From IMG/VR virus record IMGVR_UViG_3300049847_000168, positions 1 through 39,706 of that record: a stretch of 39,706 nt of DNA; one strand, 5' to 3'. Numbering within the stretch: position 1 is the first letter of the stretch; every line of letters starts with the position of its first letter. The notes beneath the pieces were generated by a model. The model made no database searches, had not been told where the DNA came from, and was given only the letters and a program-made list of their open reading frames with translations. A program made the translations under genes and the position numbers. This DNA comes from a virus. This document shows positions 1-7,106 of the stretch, piece after piece.

Positions 1-178
1 CGTGACGCGACAGGATGTCGTACGCCTCGGTCTTACCGGCGCGTTCAACGGCCTTTGACTGGCCTTTGATGGTGGTGGTTTGGCACCACGGTTGCGCACG
101 GGACAGCTTTTGCTGGTACAGCACCCGTATGTTGTCGGTGTACTGCTGCACCATGTTTTCGGTGATTTGAAAGCTCAC
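1..178 (-). CDS. Major capsid protein, N-terminal fragment (left window end)
   Basis: This is the first 59 codons of the coat gene, running off the left end of the window; the complete copy is at 38794-39684. It starts at GTG (178-176), preceded by a strong GAGGAG ribosome-binding site 8 bases upstream. Compared with the complete copy, this version changes codon 9 from Val to Met and codon 17 from Met to Ile. Once the genome is closed into a circle this is the same gene, not a second one. The two amino-acid changes may reflect a mixed phage population. Confidence 0.9.
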   Translation of the reverse strand, partial: MSFQITENMVQQYTDNIRVLYQQKLSRAQPWCQTTTIKGQSKAVERAGKTEAYDILSRH

Positions 179-200
179 GTATGAGGCTCCTCAAAAGGGG
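1..200. repeat. Left copy of 200-bp terminal overlap
   Basis: This stretch is repeated at 39507-39706 in the same orientation. Aligning the two copies base by base gives 198 matches and two differences: T128 against C39634, and T154 against C39660. It lies inside the 5' part of the major capsid gene. A repeat that ends exactly at both window ends is best explained as the overlap of a circular or concatemeric assembly, so the unit genome is about 39,506 bp. A true T7-like direct terminal repeat is possible, but such repeats are normally identical and seldom lie in the coat gene. Confidence 0.93.
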
Positions 201-201
201 A

Positions 202-231
202 AACAAAGGTTTCGCCTCGTGAGGGTGTCAA
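202..231 (-). promoter_or_regulatory. Possible weak promoter ahead of the capsid gene
   Basis: The 183-bp gap 179-361 separates the coat gene from the upstream small gene and has no ORF I can support. On the minus strand it has a perfect -35-like TTGACA (231-226), then, 18 bases on, only a poor -10-like TTTGTT (207-202). A bulged 6-bp hairpin (CTGCCGG/CCGCAG) lies further upstream at about 268-283. A dedicated promoter for the highly expressed coat gene would make sense, but the -10 match is weak and the call is tentative. Confidence 0.25.
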
Positions 232-361
232 TCTTGTGATTGGCCTCAAACGACTGAGCGTGATCTGCCGGCTACCGCAGGCGCTCGGGCTTTACGAAGG
301 GGTGTCGGTTCGCCAGTTCCGGCCCTGAACTATTCTTACTCGGAATGAATAGGCATTGCAA

Positions 362-586
362 TCATGCCCGTGACGACATCATTGCGACTTCTTGTTCCAG
401 GTCGGCCACTCGCTTCTTGGTGACCAGCACAATGGTCTTCGCGCCATTCGCCCATTTAGGGGCCCAGCGGGCTGAATTAGCGATGGAGACATGCTCTTGG
501 GCGATGGCGAGGCGGCGACGTGCTGCTGCGATCTCAACCTGTACTTCCCATGCCTGACTTCTGAAGCGTTGGCTGCCGTTGTTCAT
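362..586 (-). CDS. Small coiled-coil-like protein, unknown function
   Basis: This 74-residue protein starts at ATG 586-584, with a GAGGA ribosome-binding site 4 bases upstream, and overlaps the stop of the preceding Fn3-like gene by ATGA. A longer reading of the same frame up to 790 is less likely, because it has no comparable start signal and runs through the upstream gene. The protein is rich in Ala, Arg, Glu and Val with heptad-like spacing, including EIAAARRRLAIAQEH near the start and KKRVADLEQEV near the end, so it is probably helical. It is the last gene before the coat gene, which suggests a structural or assembly role, but I recognise no family. Confidence 0.6.
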   Translation of the reverse strand: MNNGSQRFRSQAWEVQVEIAAARRRLAIAQEHVSIANSARWAPKWANGAKTIVLVTKKRVADLEQEVAMMSSRA

Positions 587-972
587 GGTGTCCTCAATGT
601 GGCCTTGCACGCGCCGCCGGGGTCTGGCGTACATGCGCCAAGGGTGAGTTTTCGCCTGAGCTGTGGCGCATTCGGCAACGGCGCCGAGTCGGTCACCGTC
701 CGCTGTACCTCGTTGCTGTAATCGCTCTCGCGCAATTCCGGTAGACCGTACTCGTCGTAGAAGGCTGCGATTGTCGTCACAGCGCACCACCAGTCGCCGG
801 GGGCCAAGATATTTGGATCGAACTGCTGCACACCGGGCAACAGGGTAAATGCCACGCTGTAGCCGTCTTCGCGTGGCGCCGGTGTTTGTGCGCAGTAGAC
901 ATTGGCGCCAGCATCAACAAAAGGCGCCGGCTGCACACTTAGGAGCCAAGTGATTAGCGCCGCCGCGCTCAC
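583..972 (-). CDS. Putative secreted Fn3-like protein B
   Basis: This is a 129-residue protein. The likely start is GTG at 972-970, which overlaps the stop of the previous gene as GTGA and gives tight translational coupling. The N-terminus (AALITWLLSV followed by small residues) resembles a signal sequence or short membrane segment. The core pattern, with GDWWCAVT at residues 59-66 and ESDYSNEVQ at 82-90, matches the G-x-W/Y-x-F/C-A-V-T ... ES-x-YSNE signature of small fibronectin-III-like domains. Four cysteines (27, 63, 114, 121) could form disulfides outside the cytoplasm. The Fn3 call rests on the motif alone. Its neighbour at 969-1439 looks related, so the two are probably an ancient tandem pair. 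Function is unknown. Confidence 0.6.
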   Translation of the reverse strand: MSAAALITWLLSVQPAPFVDAGANVYCAQTPAPREDGYSVAFTLLPGVQQFDPNILAPGDWWCAVTTIAAFYDEYGLPELRESDYSNEVQRTVTDSAPLPNAPQLRRKLTLGACTPDPGGACKATLRTP

Positions 973-1439
973 GGCTTCACGAGTGCCGCGCAGATCGATC
1001 CCGGCGCATCAACACCAGCCACGACGATGCACTGCCCAAGTGTGATGACGCGGACACCTTGCACTGGCGCATTACTTGGGATGCCGACCAGCAGCGTGAC
1101 GCCAGCGGGGATGGTCTCGTTGGACACGAGGCTTTCAAAGCCGGGCTTGACGACCTGCGTAACGACGCAATTCCACGTGTGGTCGCCGACGGTGCCAGTC
1201 CTAGTGATCGTGACGCTCGTGGCCGTGGCCGGCGCGGTCACCAGGGTCGTGAACGTGCCCACGACACCAGTACCGCAGCGAATGTTAAAGCCCGTGGTAT
1301 CGCCAGTCGGGATCGCCGATCCGTCAGTCTTCGTGGTCGCCGGCGTCCAGCTCACTACGTCGATCACTGGTACTGTAGCCGCGATCGCGCCTGCGCTTAG
1401 CAAGAGCAGCCCGGCCAAGATTCCTTTCAGTCCCGTCAT
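969..1439 (-). CDS. Putative secreted Fn3-like protein A
   Basis: This is a 156-residue protein. I place the start at ATG 1439-1437 because it gives a clean signal peptide (charged start, then GILAGLLLLSAGAIA, Ala-rich cleavage region) and has GGGGA about 8 bases upstream. An earlier ATG at 1475 would add 12 residues ahead of the hydrophobic stretch. The mature part has SWTPATTKTDGSAIP and later TWNCVV and ESLVSNE, the pattern of compact fibronectin-III/Ig-like domains found in phage virion and secreted proteins. It is followed by the similar gene at 583-972 with GTGA coupling. Export to the periplasm or cell surface is inferred, and the role is unknown; an envelope or decoration role is possible. 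Confidence 0.65.
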   Translation of the reverse strand: MTGLKGILAGLLLLSAGAIAATVPVIDVVSWTPATTKTDGSAIPTGDTTGFNIRCGTGVVGTFTTLVTAPATATSVTITRTGTVGDHTWNCVVTQVVKPGFESLVSNETIPAGVTLLVGIPSNAPVQGVRVITLGQCIVVAGVDAPGSICAALVKP

Positions 1440-1515
1440 ATCTTGTCCCCATGTGCGATGAAGTTCTGCGGACATATCCGCGTGCTTTTAGCCAGTCTTC
1501 GAGCTTGTAGCGCAC

Positions 1516-2025
1516 TCACTTCGCAGTCAAATGCAGTGCTGGCATCAGGTCGGTGAGATGTTCATGGTTGAGCACCTGCGCCACGAGTACGAATGCGATC
1601 AGGCCAGCGATGATGATGAGTCCGGCGCGCGAGTTGGCGAACCGCTGTAACCAGTGCAGCGCCTTACCAACAGTGGTGTCAGTAGCGGCTTGGTGTGCGA
1701 TCTCGGCACGTTCCCGCACGCCGCCGAGTTCCCCTGCTGACTTGATTACGATGTCGGTAATGGTCTCGATGTTGCCGCTCATCTGTGAGAGAGAGTCAGC
1801 GATACCGGGTAACTGCTTTAGCTGCTCAGTGTGCAGATCGAGACCTGCTTTGGACGCTTCTCCGATCGCATGAATCTGATGCTTCAGCGGCTCAATGCGT
1901 GAGTCGAGTAGGCTGCAAAAGTCCGCGCGGTCTGTCACTAGTATGTCGCCTCTGGGCGCGGAGATGCCTGGTGCCGTCAATGCTGCGTGCTCATGGTTCT
2001 CTCCGCAATGATTGCACAATGCCAT
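1516..2025 (-). CDS. Putative C-terminal-anchored membrane protein
   Basis: This 169-residue protein has a CNHCGENHEH start, so a small metal site is possible. A long helical, probably coiled-coil middle (residues about 35-125) follows. One transmembrane segment lies near the C-terminus (about 134-153: AGLIIIAGLIAFVLVAQVL), followed by a short tail. It sits just after the scaffold gene and before two secreted proteins. With no recognisable holin or spanin in the genome, this is one of the few late membrane proteins that could take part in lysis. The single-span, tail-anchored layout is not a known holin signature, so that remains speculation. It could equally be a virion or envelope protein. 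Confidence 0.65.
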   Translation of the reverse strand: MALCNHCGENHEHAALTAPGISAPRGDILVTDRADFCSLLDSRIEPLKHQIHAIGEASKAGLDLHTEQLKQLPGIADSLSQMSGNIETITDIVIKSAGELGGVRERAEIAHQAATDTTVGKALHWLQRFANSRAGLIIIAGLIAFVLVAQVLNHEHLTDLMPALHLTAK

Positions 2026-2037
2026 GACGCCAAGGGA

Positions 2038-3000
2038 TTAGCCTAACGAGATGATCTGGGGTCCTACGCTACGGCCCGTCGATCGAGTGCCGTTTCGGTT
2101 GTAGTACGCGGTGACGCGCGCGACGGTCGCCTTGTGTTCTGGGTGATTCTCGTCCCAGTAGGCGGGAGAGTTGCGTAGTTTGTCAACGTCCTCCCCGCTG
2201 GCGGTCATCATGGTGGCGGCGAGGCTACGGTCTTCGCCCATTTCGGCGCCGACCTTGGCGAGGAACTGGACCAGTTGGGCATCGTTACCGTAGCGCTGGA
2301 GCAGGTCATTCGCCTGCGCTTCGTTATCGCAGAAGCCGGTGAGCGCCTGCCAGCAGCGCATGGAGCCGCGTTGGAATTCGGCTGGGCTGGTCCACACCTT
2401 CTCCAGTGCGGCCTTGGCCTGCTCGAAGGTCTGCTCGTTCTTGTCTGAGGCGACGCCAACGACGCTCTCGATCAGTTCACCGAGTACGGTATCGAGCTGG
2501 GGCTGGGTGAGGCCGATGCCATGCATCTTGGCGATGAAGTCCTTGAACTCGGCGTTGTCCTTGATGGCGGCCGGGTCAAGTTGATCCTTGAAGGCTTCCG
2601 GGATGGTGATCGTGTAGTCGTCTGGCGTTGCGGGCGCACCGACTGCTCCTGCGCCCAGCTTCTTTTCGAGGGCGACGTAGGCGTTACTGACCTTCGCGAG
2701 TGTGGCTGCCGGGTCCAGTTTCTTCGCATCTCCCTCACCGGCGAATACCCGGTGTTTCTCGGGGACTATCGCGAAGGGATCGGCCGGGCCGGGCGGGGCA
2801 GTGGCCTGCTCGGTGGCAAGGGCTTTCCCCTGGGCAATGATCGAGAGGGTCGGGGCAGCGGGCGTCGACTCGGGGGTAGGTGTCGCCTTAACCTCGGCGG
2901 CGATGGCCGTGCTGGTGCCGGTGAACGATGGCTTATCGCCGGCAATTCCGTCTGAGTCACCGCGTAACGACGGATCACGGGGAAGGACTGCTTCTGACAT
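2038..3000 (-). CDS. Scaffolding protein
   Basis: This 320-residue protein probably directs procapsid assembly and is lost before DNA packaging. The N-terminal ~100 residues are a low-complexity Pro/Ala/Thr stretch. From about residue 120 on the protein is highly charged and helical, with the region DLLQRYGNDAQLVQFLAKVG typical of podovirus scaffolds, and it ends in a short basic tail. Position supports this: it follows the portal and the Bbp19-like gene and precedes the coat gene by five small genes. No protease motif is visible. Family assignment rests on composition, the helical motif and gene order. Confidence 0.8.
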   Translation of the reverse strand: MSEAVLPRDPSLRGDSDGIAGDKPSFTGTSTAIAAEVKATPTPESTPAAPTLSIIAQGKALATEQATAPPGPADPFAIVPEKHRVFAGEGDAKKLDPAATLAKVSNAYVALEKKLGAGAVGAPATPDDYTITIPEAFKDQLDPAAIKDNAEFKDFIAKMHGIGLTQPQLDTVLGELIESVVGVASDKNEQTFEQAKAALEKVWTSPAEFQRGSMRCWQALTGFCDNEAQANDLLQRYGNDAQLVQFLAKVGAEMGEDRSLAATMMTASGEDVDKLRNSPAYWDENHPEHKATVARVTAYYNRNGTRSTGRSVGPQIISLG

Positions 3001-3008
3001 GGGTATTC

Positions 3009-3305
3009 CTAGAACTGCTCGTCGTCGGTGAAGCTTGCCTCATCGGCGGGGGGTTCGTCACCATATTTCCCATACACGATGAGACCCTTGATGTGCCCGA
3101 TCAGGGAATGCTGCCCCATGGCGTAGTCGGTTTTGCGTTGACCGTCCGGGCCGAGATGGAACGGGATGCGAGAGGCGAACCGGGCATCCAGATAATTGAT
3201 CACCTGTTCACCGAGCGGGTTGTCGAAAACTCTGGCAAAGAGGTTGGCGCGTTCCTGCTTGTCACTCAGCAGCAGTTGCAGGTCTGGCGTCCGGCCTTGC
3301 GGCAT
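3009..3305 (-). CDS. Bbp19-like small morphogenesis protein
   Basis: This 98-residue protein has the layout of the Bbp19 family of BPP-1-like phages: an early FxNPxG-type segment (VFDNPLGEQVINYL, residues 26-39), a phenylalanine-containing turn (SRIPFHL), then GQHSLIGHIKGLI (64-76) and an acidic tail. These proteins are found beside scaffold and portal genes in several podoviruses; their exact role is not settled, and an assembly or head-completion factor is likely. The gene starts two bases after the stop of the upstream 58-residue gene (TAACGATG), so the two are probably co-translated. I rely on pattern memory, not on a database match. Confidence 0.65.
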   Translation of the reverse strand: MPQGRTPDLQLLLSDKQERANLFARVFDNPLGEQVINYLDARFASRIPFHLGPDGQRKTDYAMGQHSLIGHIKGLIVYGKYGDEPPADEASFTDDEQF

Positions 3306-3307
3306 CG

Positions 3308-3484
3308 TTATTTCTTCTTGGTCATACGAATGAGGGTGATGGCGAGGCGGGATTGCTGCCCGGTCTTGCCCTTGTCGTGTTTGTGTTCGTTGGCAAACTC
3401 ACTGGTCGACTCACCTGCCGCCTTGGCTTTGGCGCGCAGGGCGCCGGGATGCTTGATGGCTGACTTGATGAAGTCGGTTTTCAT
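3308..3484 (-). CDS. Small basic protein (58 aa), conserved phage type
   Basis: This short gene fills the gap between the 66-residue gene and the Bbp19-like gene. ATG (3484-3482) overlaps the upstream TGA as ATGA, and TAA (3310-3308) lies two bases before the next ATG. The product begins MKTDFIKSAIKHPGALRAKA and ends KTGQQSRLAITLIRMTKKK. The opening 'FIKSAIKHPGALR' and the closing 'KTGQ..RLA.TL..M.KK' recur in small phage proteins of unknown role. The strong positive charge suggests nucleic-acid or scaffold contact. Confidence that it is real comes from the perfect overlaps on both sides and the recognisable ends. Confidence 0.75.
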   Translation of the reverse strand: MKTDFIKSAIKHPGALRAKAKAAGESTSEFANEHKHDKGKTGQQSRLAITLIRMTKKK

Positions 3485-3681
3485 GGTTTCAGTACCGCTG
3501 AGGCGGCGCGCGCAGCGAGGAGTGTTTTGAGGTTTTCCACATACTGACCACCAAAATGGACACTCAACGGCGAAGTCAGTCCGGCACGGATGTCCGCCAG
3601 TTCTTCCCTCTCCAATTCATCGATGCGATCTTGCAGCCAATTGATCAGCACCCTTCTGGCCTCTTTCTTTTCAGTGTCCAT
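3481..3681 (-). CDS. Small helical protein, unknown
   Basis: This 66-residue protein starts MDTEKKEARRVLINWLQDRI with a continuing amphipathic helix (DELEREELADI), then a short loop and a second Ala/Leu-rich helix. It overlaps the next gene by ATGA and starts 9 bases after the stop of the 105-residue gene upstream. It sits in the portal-to-scaffold interval, where small virion-assembly factors are common. I do not recognise the family. Coupling to both neighbours and plausible composition support a real gene. Confidence 0.65.
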   Translation of the reverse strand: MDTEKKEARRVLINWLQDRIDELEREELADIRAGLTSPLSVHFGGQYVENLKTLLAARAASAVLKP

Positions 3682-3690
3682 GGCCCGCGC

Positions 3691-4008
3691 TTAGTTCTCG
3701 ATGGTCATCTTGTAGTCGAGCGAGACGCCTGCTTGTAGGGCGACCAGCTCGACGATCCATTCTTCACCTTCGACGACGGCGACGTTGGTGTTGACCTGCG
3801 CGGCGTTGTAGGTGACCTGATCGGCGAAGGCGCCGCCGGGGACCGTGCGTTTACGGGTCTTGATGGTATTCGAGGCATCGGCGCGCGCCGTAGAGAGTCT
3901 GGCGTTAACCGAGCCGCGCGGGATCATCAGCGGTGGACTCTGATACGCCCCCGCGGCGCCGGATACAGCGAACGGAAAAGCGAAGGTGCCGGCGATCGTC
4001 TGGGCCAT
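3691..4008 (-). CDS. Small putative virion protein, unknown
   Basis: This 105-residue protein is poor in Cys and charged residues and rich in Ala, Val, Thr and Asn, consistent with a beta-structured virion component. Examples of its segments are AGAYQSPPLMIPRGSVNARL and NTNVAVVEGEEWIVELVAL. It lies immediately downstream of the portal gene, separated by 27 bases. Position is compatible with a head-completion, head-fibre or decoration protein, but there is no family match I can name. Confidence 0.6.
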   Translation of the reverse strand: MAQTIAGTFAFPFAVSGAAGAYQSPPLMIPRGSVNARLSTARADASNTIKTRKRTVPGGAFADQVTYNAAQVNTNVAVVEGEEWIVELVALQAGVSLDYKMTIEN

Positions 4009-4035
4009 AGCGGATTCCTTGGGTAACGGGGCGGA

Positions 4036-5790
4036 TTATGCCGGAACGGACCCCTGCGGGGGTGAGCCTTGCAGGGCGGCGATGGCGTCGTTGGGGTTTA
4101 CCTTCTTGCCGGCTGCTTTTGCCATACCCTGTGCGAGCTGATCTTGGACCATCGCTTGTTGTTGGGCGGCTTGTTCAGCGGCTTGCTGCTTGGCGCGGGC
4201 GTCTCGCATCGCCATGACCTTGTCGAGGTCATTGAAGGTTTTGCGGGGAACGCCTCTGGCGTCGCCGAGGGTTCGTTGGATGATATCCCAGTCATAGTTA
4301 TCCAGTACCTCAGGGACGATCTGGGCCATTTGCAGCACGTCGGCGATCTGGCCTTGGATGGCGGTGACATCTTCGAGCTGTTGCGAGCGGGCTTGGGGAG
4401 AGATGTACTTGACCGCGAAGTTTGCGCCTTTGAGCGAATCCGGGGGTTCGCCGAAGATGCCGGCGCGGAATCCCAGATAGAAGCAGCGGATGACCATGAC
4501 GGACAGCCACTCGCTTTGCATGCGGCCGTAGAGCGGGCCGTTCTGCTGGCGGATGAGAGCGACGCGGGCATGGATTTCGGTGGCGGTCATTTGCGGGCCG
4601 TCGCGCGGCTGCAACTGATCGGCCATCATGATTTTGCGGATGGTGGTCTGGAGCTGTTCGATCCGCTCTGTGGAGAGTGAGAAGTTCGCCCCCGAGGTCA
4701 GCGATTCGATGGACTGCTGATCGGCGACGGGGATGATGGCCCGGCCCTTTATTTTGATGTTGCGCGGGTTGACGACGCCGTCATCGATGACTTTCCACAG
4801 GCCGCCGACAGCGATCTCGGTGGCTGCCATGTCGAGGCGTTTCAGTTCGTTCAGTTGCCGCGCTGAGGGCAGGGCATCGAATACCGGGCCGACGCCGTAG
4901 TGCGAGTTGGCGAGGCGCGACAGGCGCGGCACCATGCACGGGAATTCGTCGAAGCCGGATTCGTAGATGATGAAGTTGCGGCCGGTCTCGAACAGCACCG
5001 ATCGGAACGGCTTGTTCTTAGATAGTCTGGCTTGCGTGCCGCCGACCACTTGCAGGCCGGGTCGCGGCTCGATGGCGTGACAGAGGTCGATGAGCGCGTT
5101 GGGGTCGGTATCGAGTTTCGATCTGACGTGTTCGCTGATCTTGCCGCCGCGCTGCTGGGCGATCTGCGCGACCTGTGCCGCGGTCATTCTGAACTTGCGA
5201 TAGACCGTATCGATGCGGCCGTCGGCGCGGGTCGATGAGATGTAGCACTGGCCGATGGGAAACGAGGTGAAGCAGAAGCCGCCGCCGTTATCTTGATCGA
5301 CATCGACGAAGAGGACGAACCATCCTGCGGTGAGGTCTTTGAGGCAGTCCGGTGTTTCCGAGTCGAAGTTCGATGAGTGAATTTCGAGGTGGAGGATATC
5401 GGCTGCGGCCTCCAGCCACTTACGGGCCTGATCGTCGGCGTTGAAGACGGACAGTTCGAACCAGCGCGCGCTGGACGGCACTGAGCCGAGCTGCGTCTGG
5501 GCGGCGAAGATGTTCGCGGCATCGGTGAGGGTGTCATCGACGATGAGTGATTTTCGGTTCATGGCCGAGACGGCCTGCCCGATCACGTTATCGGTCTGGA
5601 ATCCTTCGCCGCGGGTTGGATAGGTGTGATCGAAGCATTCGCGGTAGATGGTCTCGTGCGGAGCGCGGGCAGTAACGAGCTGCTGGAGGTTTCGATTCAG
5701 GATCATGCCGAGGGCATCGTCCTGGCTATCCATGGCGCGGCCTGGCGGCGGGTTACTCGGCGTGTCTGCGGAGAACGTGGCTTGAGCCAT
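4036..5790 (-). CDS. Portal (head-to-tail connector) protein
   Basis: This 584-residue protein forms the dodecameric vertex through which DNA enters and leaves the capsid. Length and sequence fit the podoviral head-tail connector family (T7 gp8-like): an N-terminal helical region with YRECFDHTYPTR (residues about 49-60), a central wing, a stem/crown region with PSARQLNELKRLD, and RDGPQMTATEIHARVALIRQ (about 398-417), which is very characteristic of this family. The C-terminus (about 535-584) is a Gln/Ala-rich helix that would line the crown or barrel. The start ATG overlaps the preceding gene's stop as TAATG. It is the first large gene of the leftward virion block. Confidence 0.92.
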   Translation of the reverse strand: MAQATFSADTPSNPPPGRAMDSQDDALGMILNRNLQQLVTARAPHETIYRECFDHTYPTRGEGFQTDNVIGQAVSAMNRKSLIVDDTLTDAANIFAAQTQLGSVPSSARWFELSVFNADDQARKWLEAAADILHLEIHSSNFDSETPDCLKDLTAGWFVLFVDVDQDNGGGFCFTSFPIGQCYISSTRADGRIDTVYRKFRMTAAQVAQIAQQRGGKISEHVRSKLDTDPNALIDLCHAIEPRPGLQVVGGTQARLSKNKPFRSVLFETGRNFIIYESGFDEFPCMVPRLSRLANSHYGVGPVFDALPSARQLNELKRLDMAATEIAVGGLWKVIDDGVVNPRNIKIKGRAIIPVADQQSIESLTSGANFSLSTERIEQLQTTIRKIMMADQLQPRDGPQMTATEIHARVALIRQQNGPLYGRMQSEWLSVMVIRCFYLGFRAGIFGEPPDSLKGANFAVKYISPQARSQQLEDVTAIQGQIADVLQMAQIVPEVLDNYDWDIIQRTLGDARGVPRKTFNDLDKVMAMRDARAKQQAAEQAAQQQAMVQDQLAQGMAKAAGKKVNPNDAIAALQGSPPQGSVPA

Positions 5791-6173
5791 TAGAATCTGA
5801 TCGAGCCGATACTGGGAACGGGCATGGTGCCTGACTTCGACGGCGATCCGTAGTAGGAGCCGATGAGGCCGTTGATCGCCGAGCCGACGACGGTGTTAGA
5901 GGTACCGCCGGGTCCCTGGTATGCGTACATGCTTTGGGTCGGCGTACCGCTGGCATAGGTACCCACTGAAGGCGCTCCGTAAGCGAAGGCGGCGACGCCG
6001 AGTCTACCGGTGCGGCGGCGCTGATTCATTTCGGCGAGGTTCTGGTTCGTATCCTGGACTGTGGACACGTCGGCCTGATAGCGGGCAGCGCTTTCTTCGG
6101 CCTTCTGCTCTATGAAGGCTTTTTTTGCTTTCTTCTGAGATTTTTTGCCGGTGAAGGCGTCGAACAGCCCCAT
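5790..6173 (-). CDS. Small virion-associated protein upstream of portal
   Basis: This 127-residue protein has a lysine-rich N-terminus (FTGKKSQKKAKKAFIEQKAE), a helical segment to about residue 55, then a Gly/Ser/Tyr-rich, probably flexible tail ending GSIRF. It overlaps the portal gene by one base (TAATG), so the two are translationally coupled. A helical basic start plus a Gly-rich tail suits a minor structural or DNA-binding protein, but I recognise no family. Confidence in the gene is good; function is unknown. Confidence 0.65.
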   Translation of the reverse strand: MGLFDAFTGKKSQKKAKKAFIEQKAEESAARYQADVSTVQDTNQNLAEMNQRRRTGRLGVAAFAYGAPSVGTYASGTPTQSMYAYQGPGGTSNTVVGSAINGLIGSYYGSPSKSGTMPVPSIGSIRF

Positions 6174-6179
6174 AGCGTC

Positions 6180-6620
6180 TTACTCGGTCGCGCCGACGTA
6201 CCAGCCTTCGCTTGTGAGTACCCGTCCCTTGAATTTCATCGCAGCGAGTTCGGCGAGTGACTTCCCTTCGATCTCGGGGGTGACGCCTTGCTTAAGCCTT
6301 TCGATGAGGGCGCGGGCGCGAGCTTCTGGCGAGTTCGCGATTTCCGCCTTATCGGCTTCAGGGGAGGCTTTCCGCGCGGCGCGGGCATCGATGACGAGGT
6401 CTTCGAGTTCGCCGATCTGGTTACCGAGGGTAGCGATGCGCTCATAGGCTGCCTCCAGTCTGGCGCGCAGTTCATCGGCTTCGGAGACGGGTTTCGCTTC
6501 AGGCTCGGCAGCCGGCGGGGAAGCGGGTGATTCGTCACCGGGATCGGCGTCTGTGGTGTTACCGGTGAGGGCGTCCACTTCGTCGACCTCTACATCCGCT
6601 GCCTTCTTGCCTGCTGCCAT
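6180..6620 (-). CDS. Acidic Ala/Pro/Glu-rich protein, unknown
   Basis: This 146-residue protein begins MAAGKKAADVEVDEVDALTG. A disordered acidic Pro/Ala/Glu stretch extends to about residue 50, followed by a predicted coiled coil (residues about 50-85, with ELRARLEAAYERIATLGNQI), and a C-terminal folded-looking part ending FKGRVLTSEGWYVGATE. Phage proteins of this layout are sometimes minor virion or assembly factors. It starts a run of closely spaced genes leading to the portal, 53 bases downstream of the paralogous pair at 6674-7106. Confidence 0.6.
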   Translation of the reverse strand: MAAGKKAADVEVDEVDALTGNTTDADPGDESPASPPAAEPEAKPVSEADELRARLEAAYERIATLGNQIGELEDLVIDARAARKASPEADKAEIANSPEARARALIERLKQGVTPEIEGKSLAELAAMKFKGRVLTSEGWYVGATE

Positions 6621-6673
6621 GGTTGTCTCCGGTTAGGAATTAGAGCGGTGGCAGTACAGCACAGGGAAGCGCG

Positions 6674-6910
6674 TCAGGCAATATCGGCGTCCGGTCGGTA
6701 TCTGGGGTTTCCGTTACCGACGTGGGTAGAGATGTAGCCGCTTTGGCCAGAGACCTTCGTAACAGTCTCGCCTTTCGGAATCAGTGAGAACTCAAGGAAG
6801 GAGATCAGTCTGCGGATGCCTGCTGGGTCGGTGAGCAGGGCGCTAACCTCGATCGCGTTGTCGCTATCCACCTTGATCTGGAACCAGCTTTCAGAGACCT
6901 CGGCAGTCAT
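6674..6910 (-). CDS. Small protein, paralogue of the adjacent upstream gene
   Basis: This 78-residue protein starts at ATG 6910-6908, preceded by AGAAGG about 9 bases upstream; an ATG 18 bases earlier lacks such a site. The core W-F-x-I-K ... I-E-VSALL-x-DP-x-GIRRLISFLE-x-SL matches the product of 6891-7106 (WFSVKIHEHGGIDVSAEMYD... VRRLITLLEQVL) position by position, so the two genes are a diverged tandem duplication. They overlap by 20 bases. The fold is probably two strands followed by a helix. Function is unknown. Confidence 0.6.
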   Translation of the reverse strand: MTAEVSESWFQIKVDSDNAIEVSALLTDPAGIRRLISFLEFSLIPKGETVTKVSGQSGYISTHVGNGNPRYRPDADIA

Positions 6911-7106
6911 TCGGCGTGACCTTCTCATGTACTGAACTGAGCGTTGTGGTATTTGGCTGAGTCGGGGCGCCTACAAGCGGACACAAGACCTGCTCCAAGA
7001 GCGTGATCAGTCTGCGAACGGTGCTCGCGTCATACATCTCGGCAGAAACATCAATGCCGCCGTGCTCATGAATCTTTACTGAGAACCATCCGTATTCACT
7101 GGCCAC
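6891..7106 (-). CDS. Small protein, paralogue of the adjacent downstream gene
   Basis: This 71-residue protein begins MASEYGWFSVKIHEHGGIDVS and continues VRRLITLLEQVLCPL. The same strand-strand-helix core occurs in the gene at 6674-6910, which it overlaps by 20 bases. The sequence upstream of the start, AAGGAG followed by TTTTGAGTGGCC, gives a usable ribosome-binding site about 12 bases away. It is the first gene of the long leftward block and borders the non-coding island. Such a position would suit early-to-late regulation or head assembly, but nothing in the sequence decides this. Confidence 0.55.
   Translation of the reverse strand: MASEYGWFSVKIHEHGGIDVSAEMYDASTVRRLITLLEQVLCPLVGAPTQPNTTTLSSVHEKVTPNDCRGL

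Noticed and set aside
1-200. Second, truncated capsid gene or a T7-like direct terminal repeat
   Set aside because: The repeat touches both window ends exactly and is not fully identical, which fits an assembly overlap of a circular map with population variants better than a duplicated gene or packaged terminal repeat.
1324-1515. 63-codon minus-strand frame directly after the 169-residue gene
   Set aside because: The first 20 residues look plausible and GTG follows the previous stop closely, but it overlaps the signal peptide and body of the Fn3-like gene and its second half is Arg/Asp-rich noise. It remains possible as a short leader peptide.
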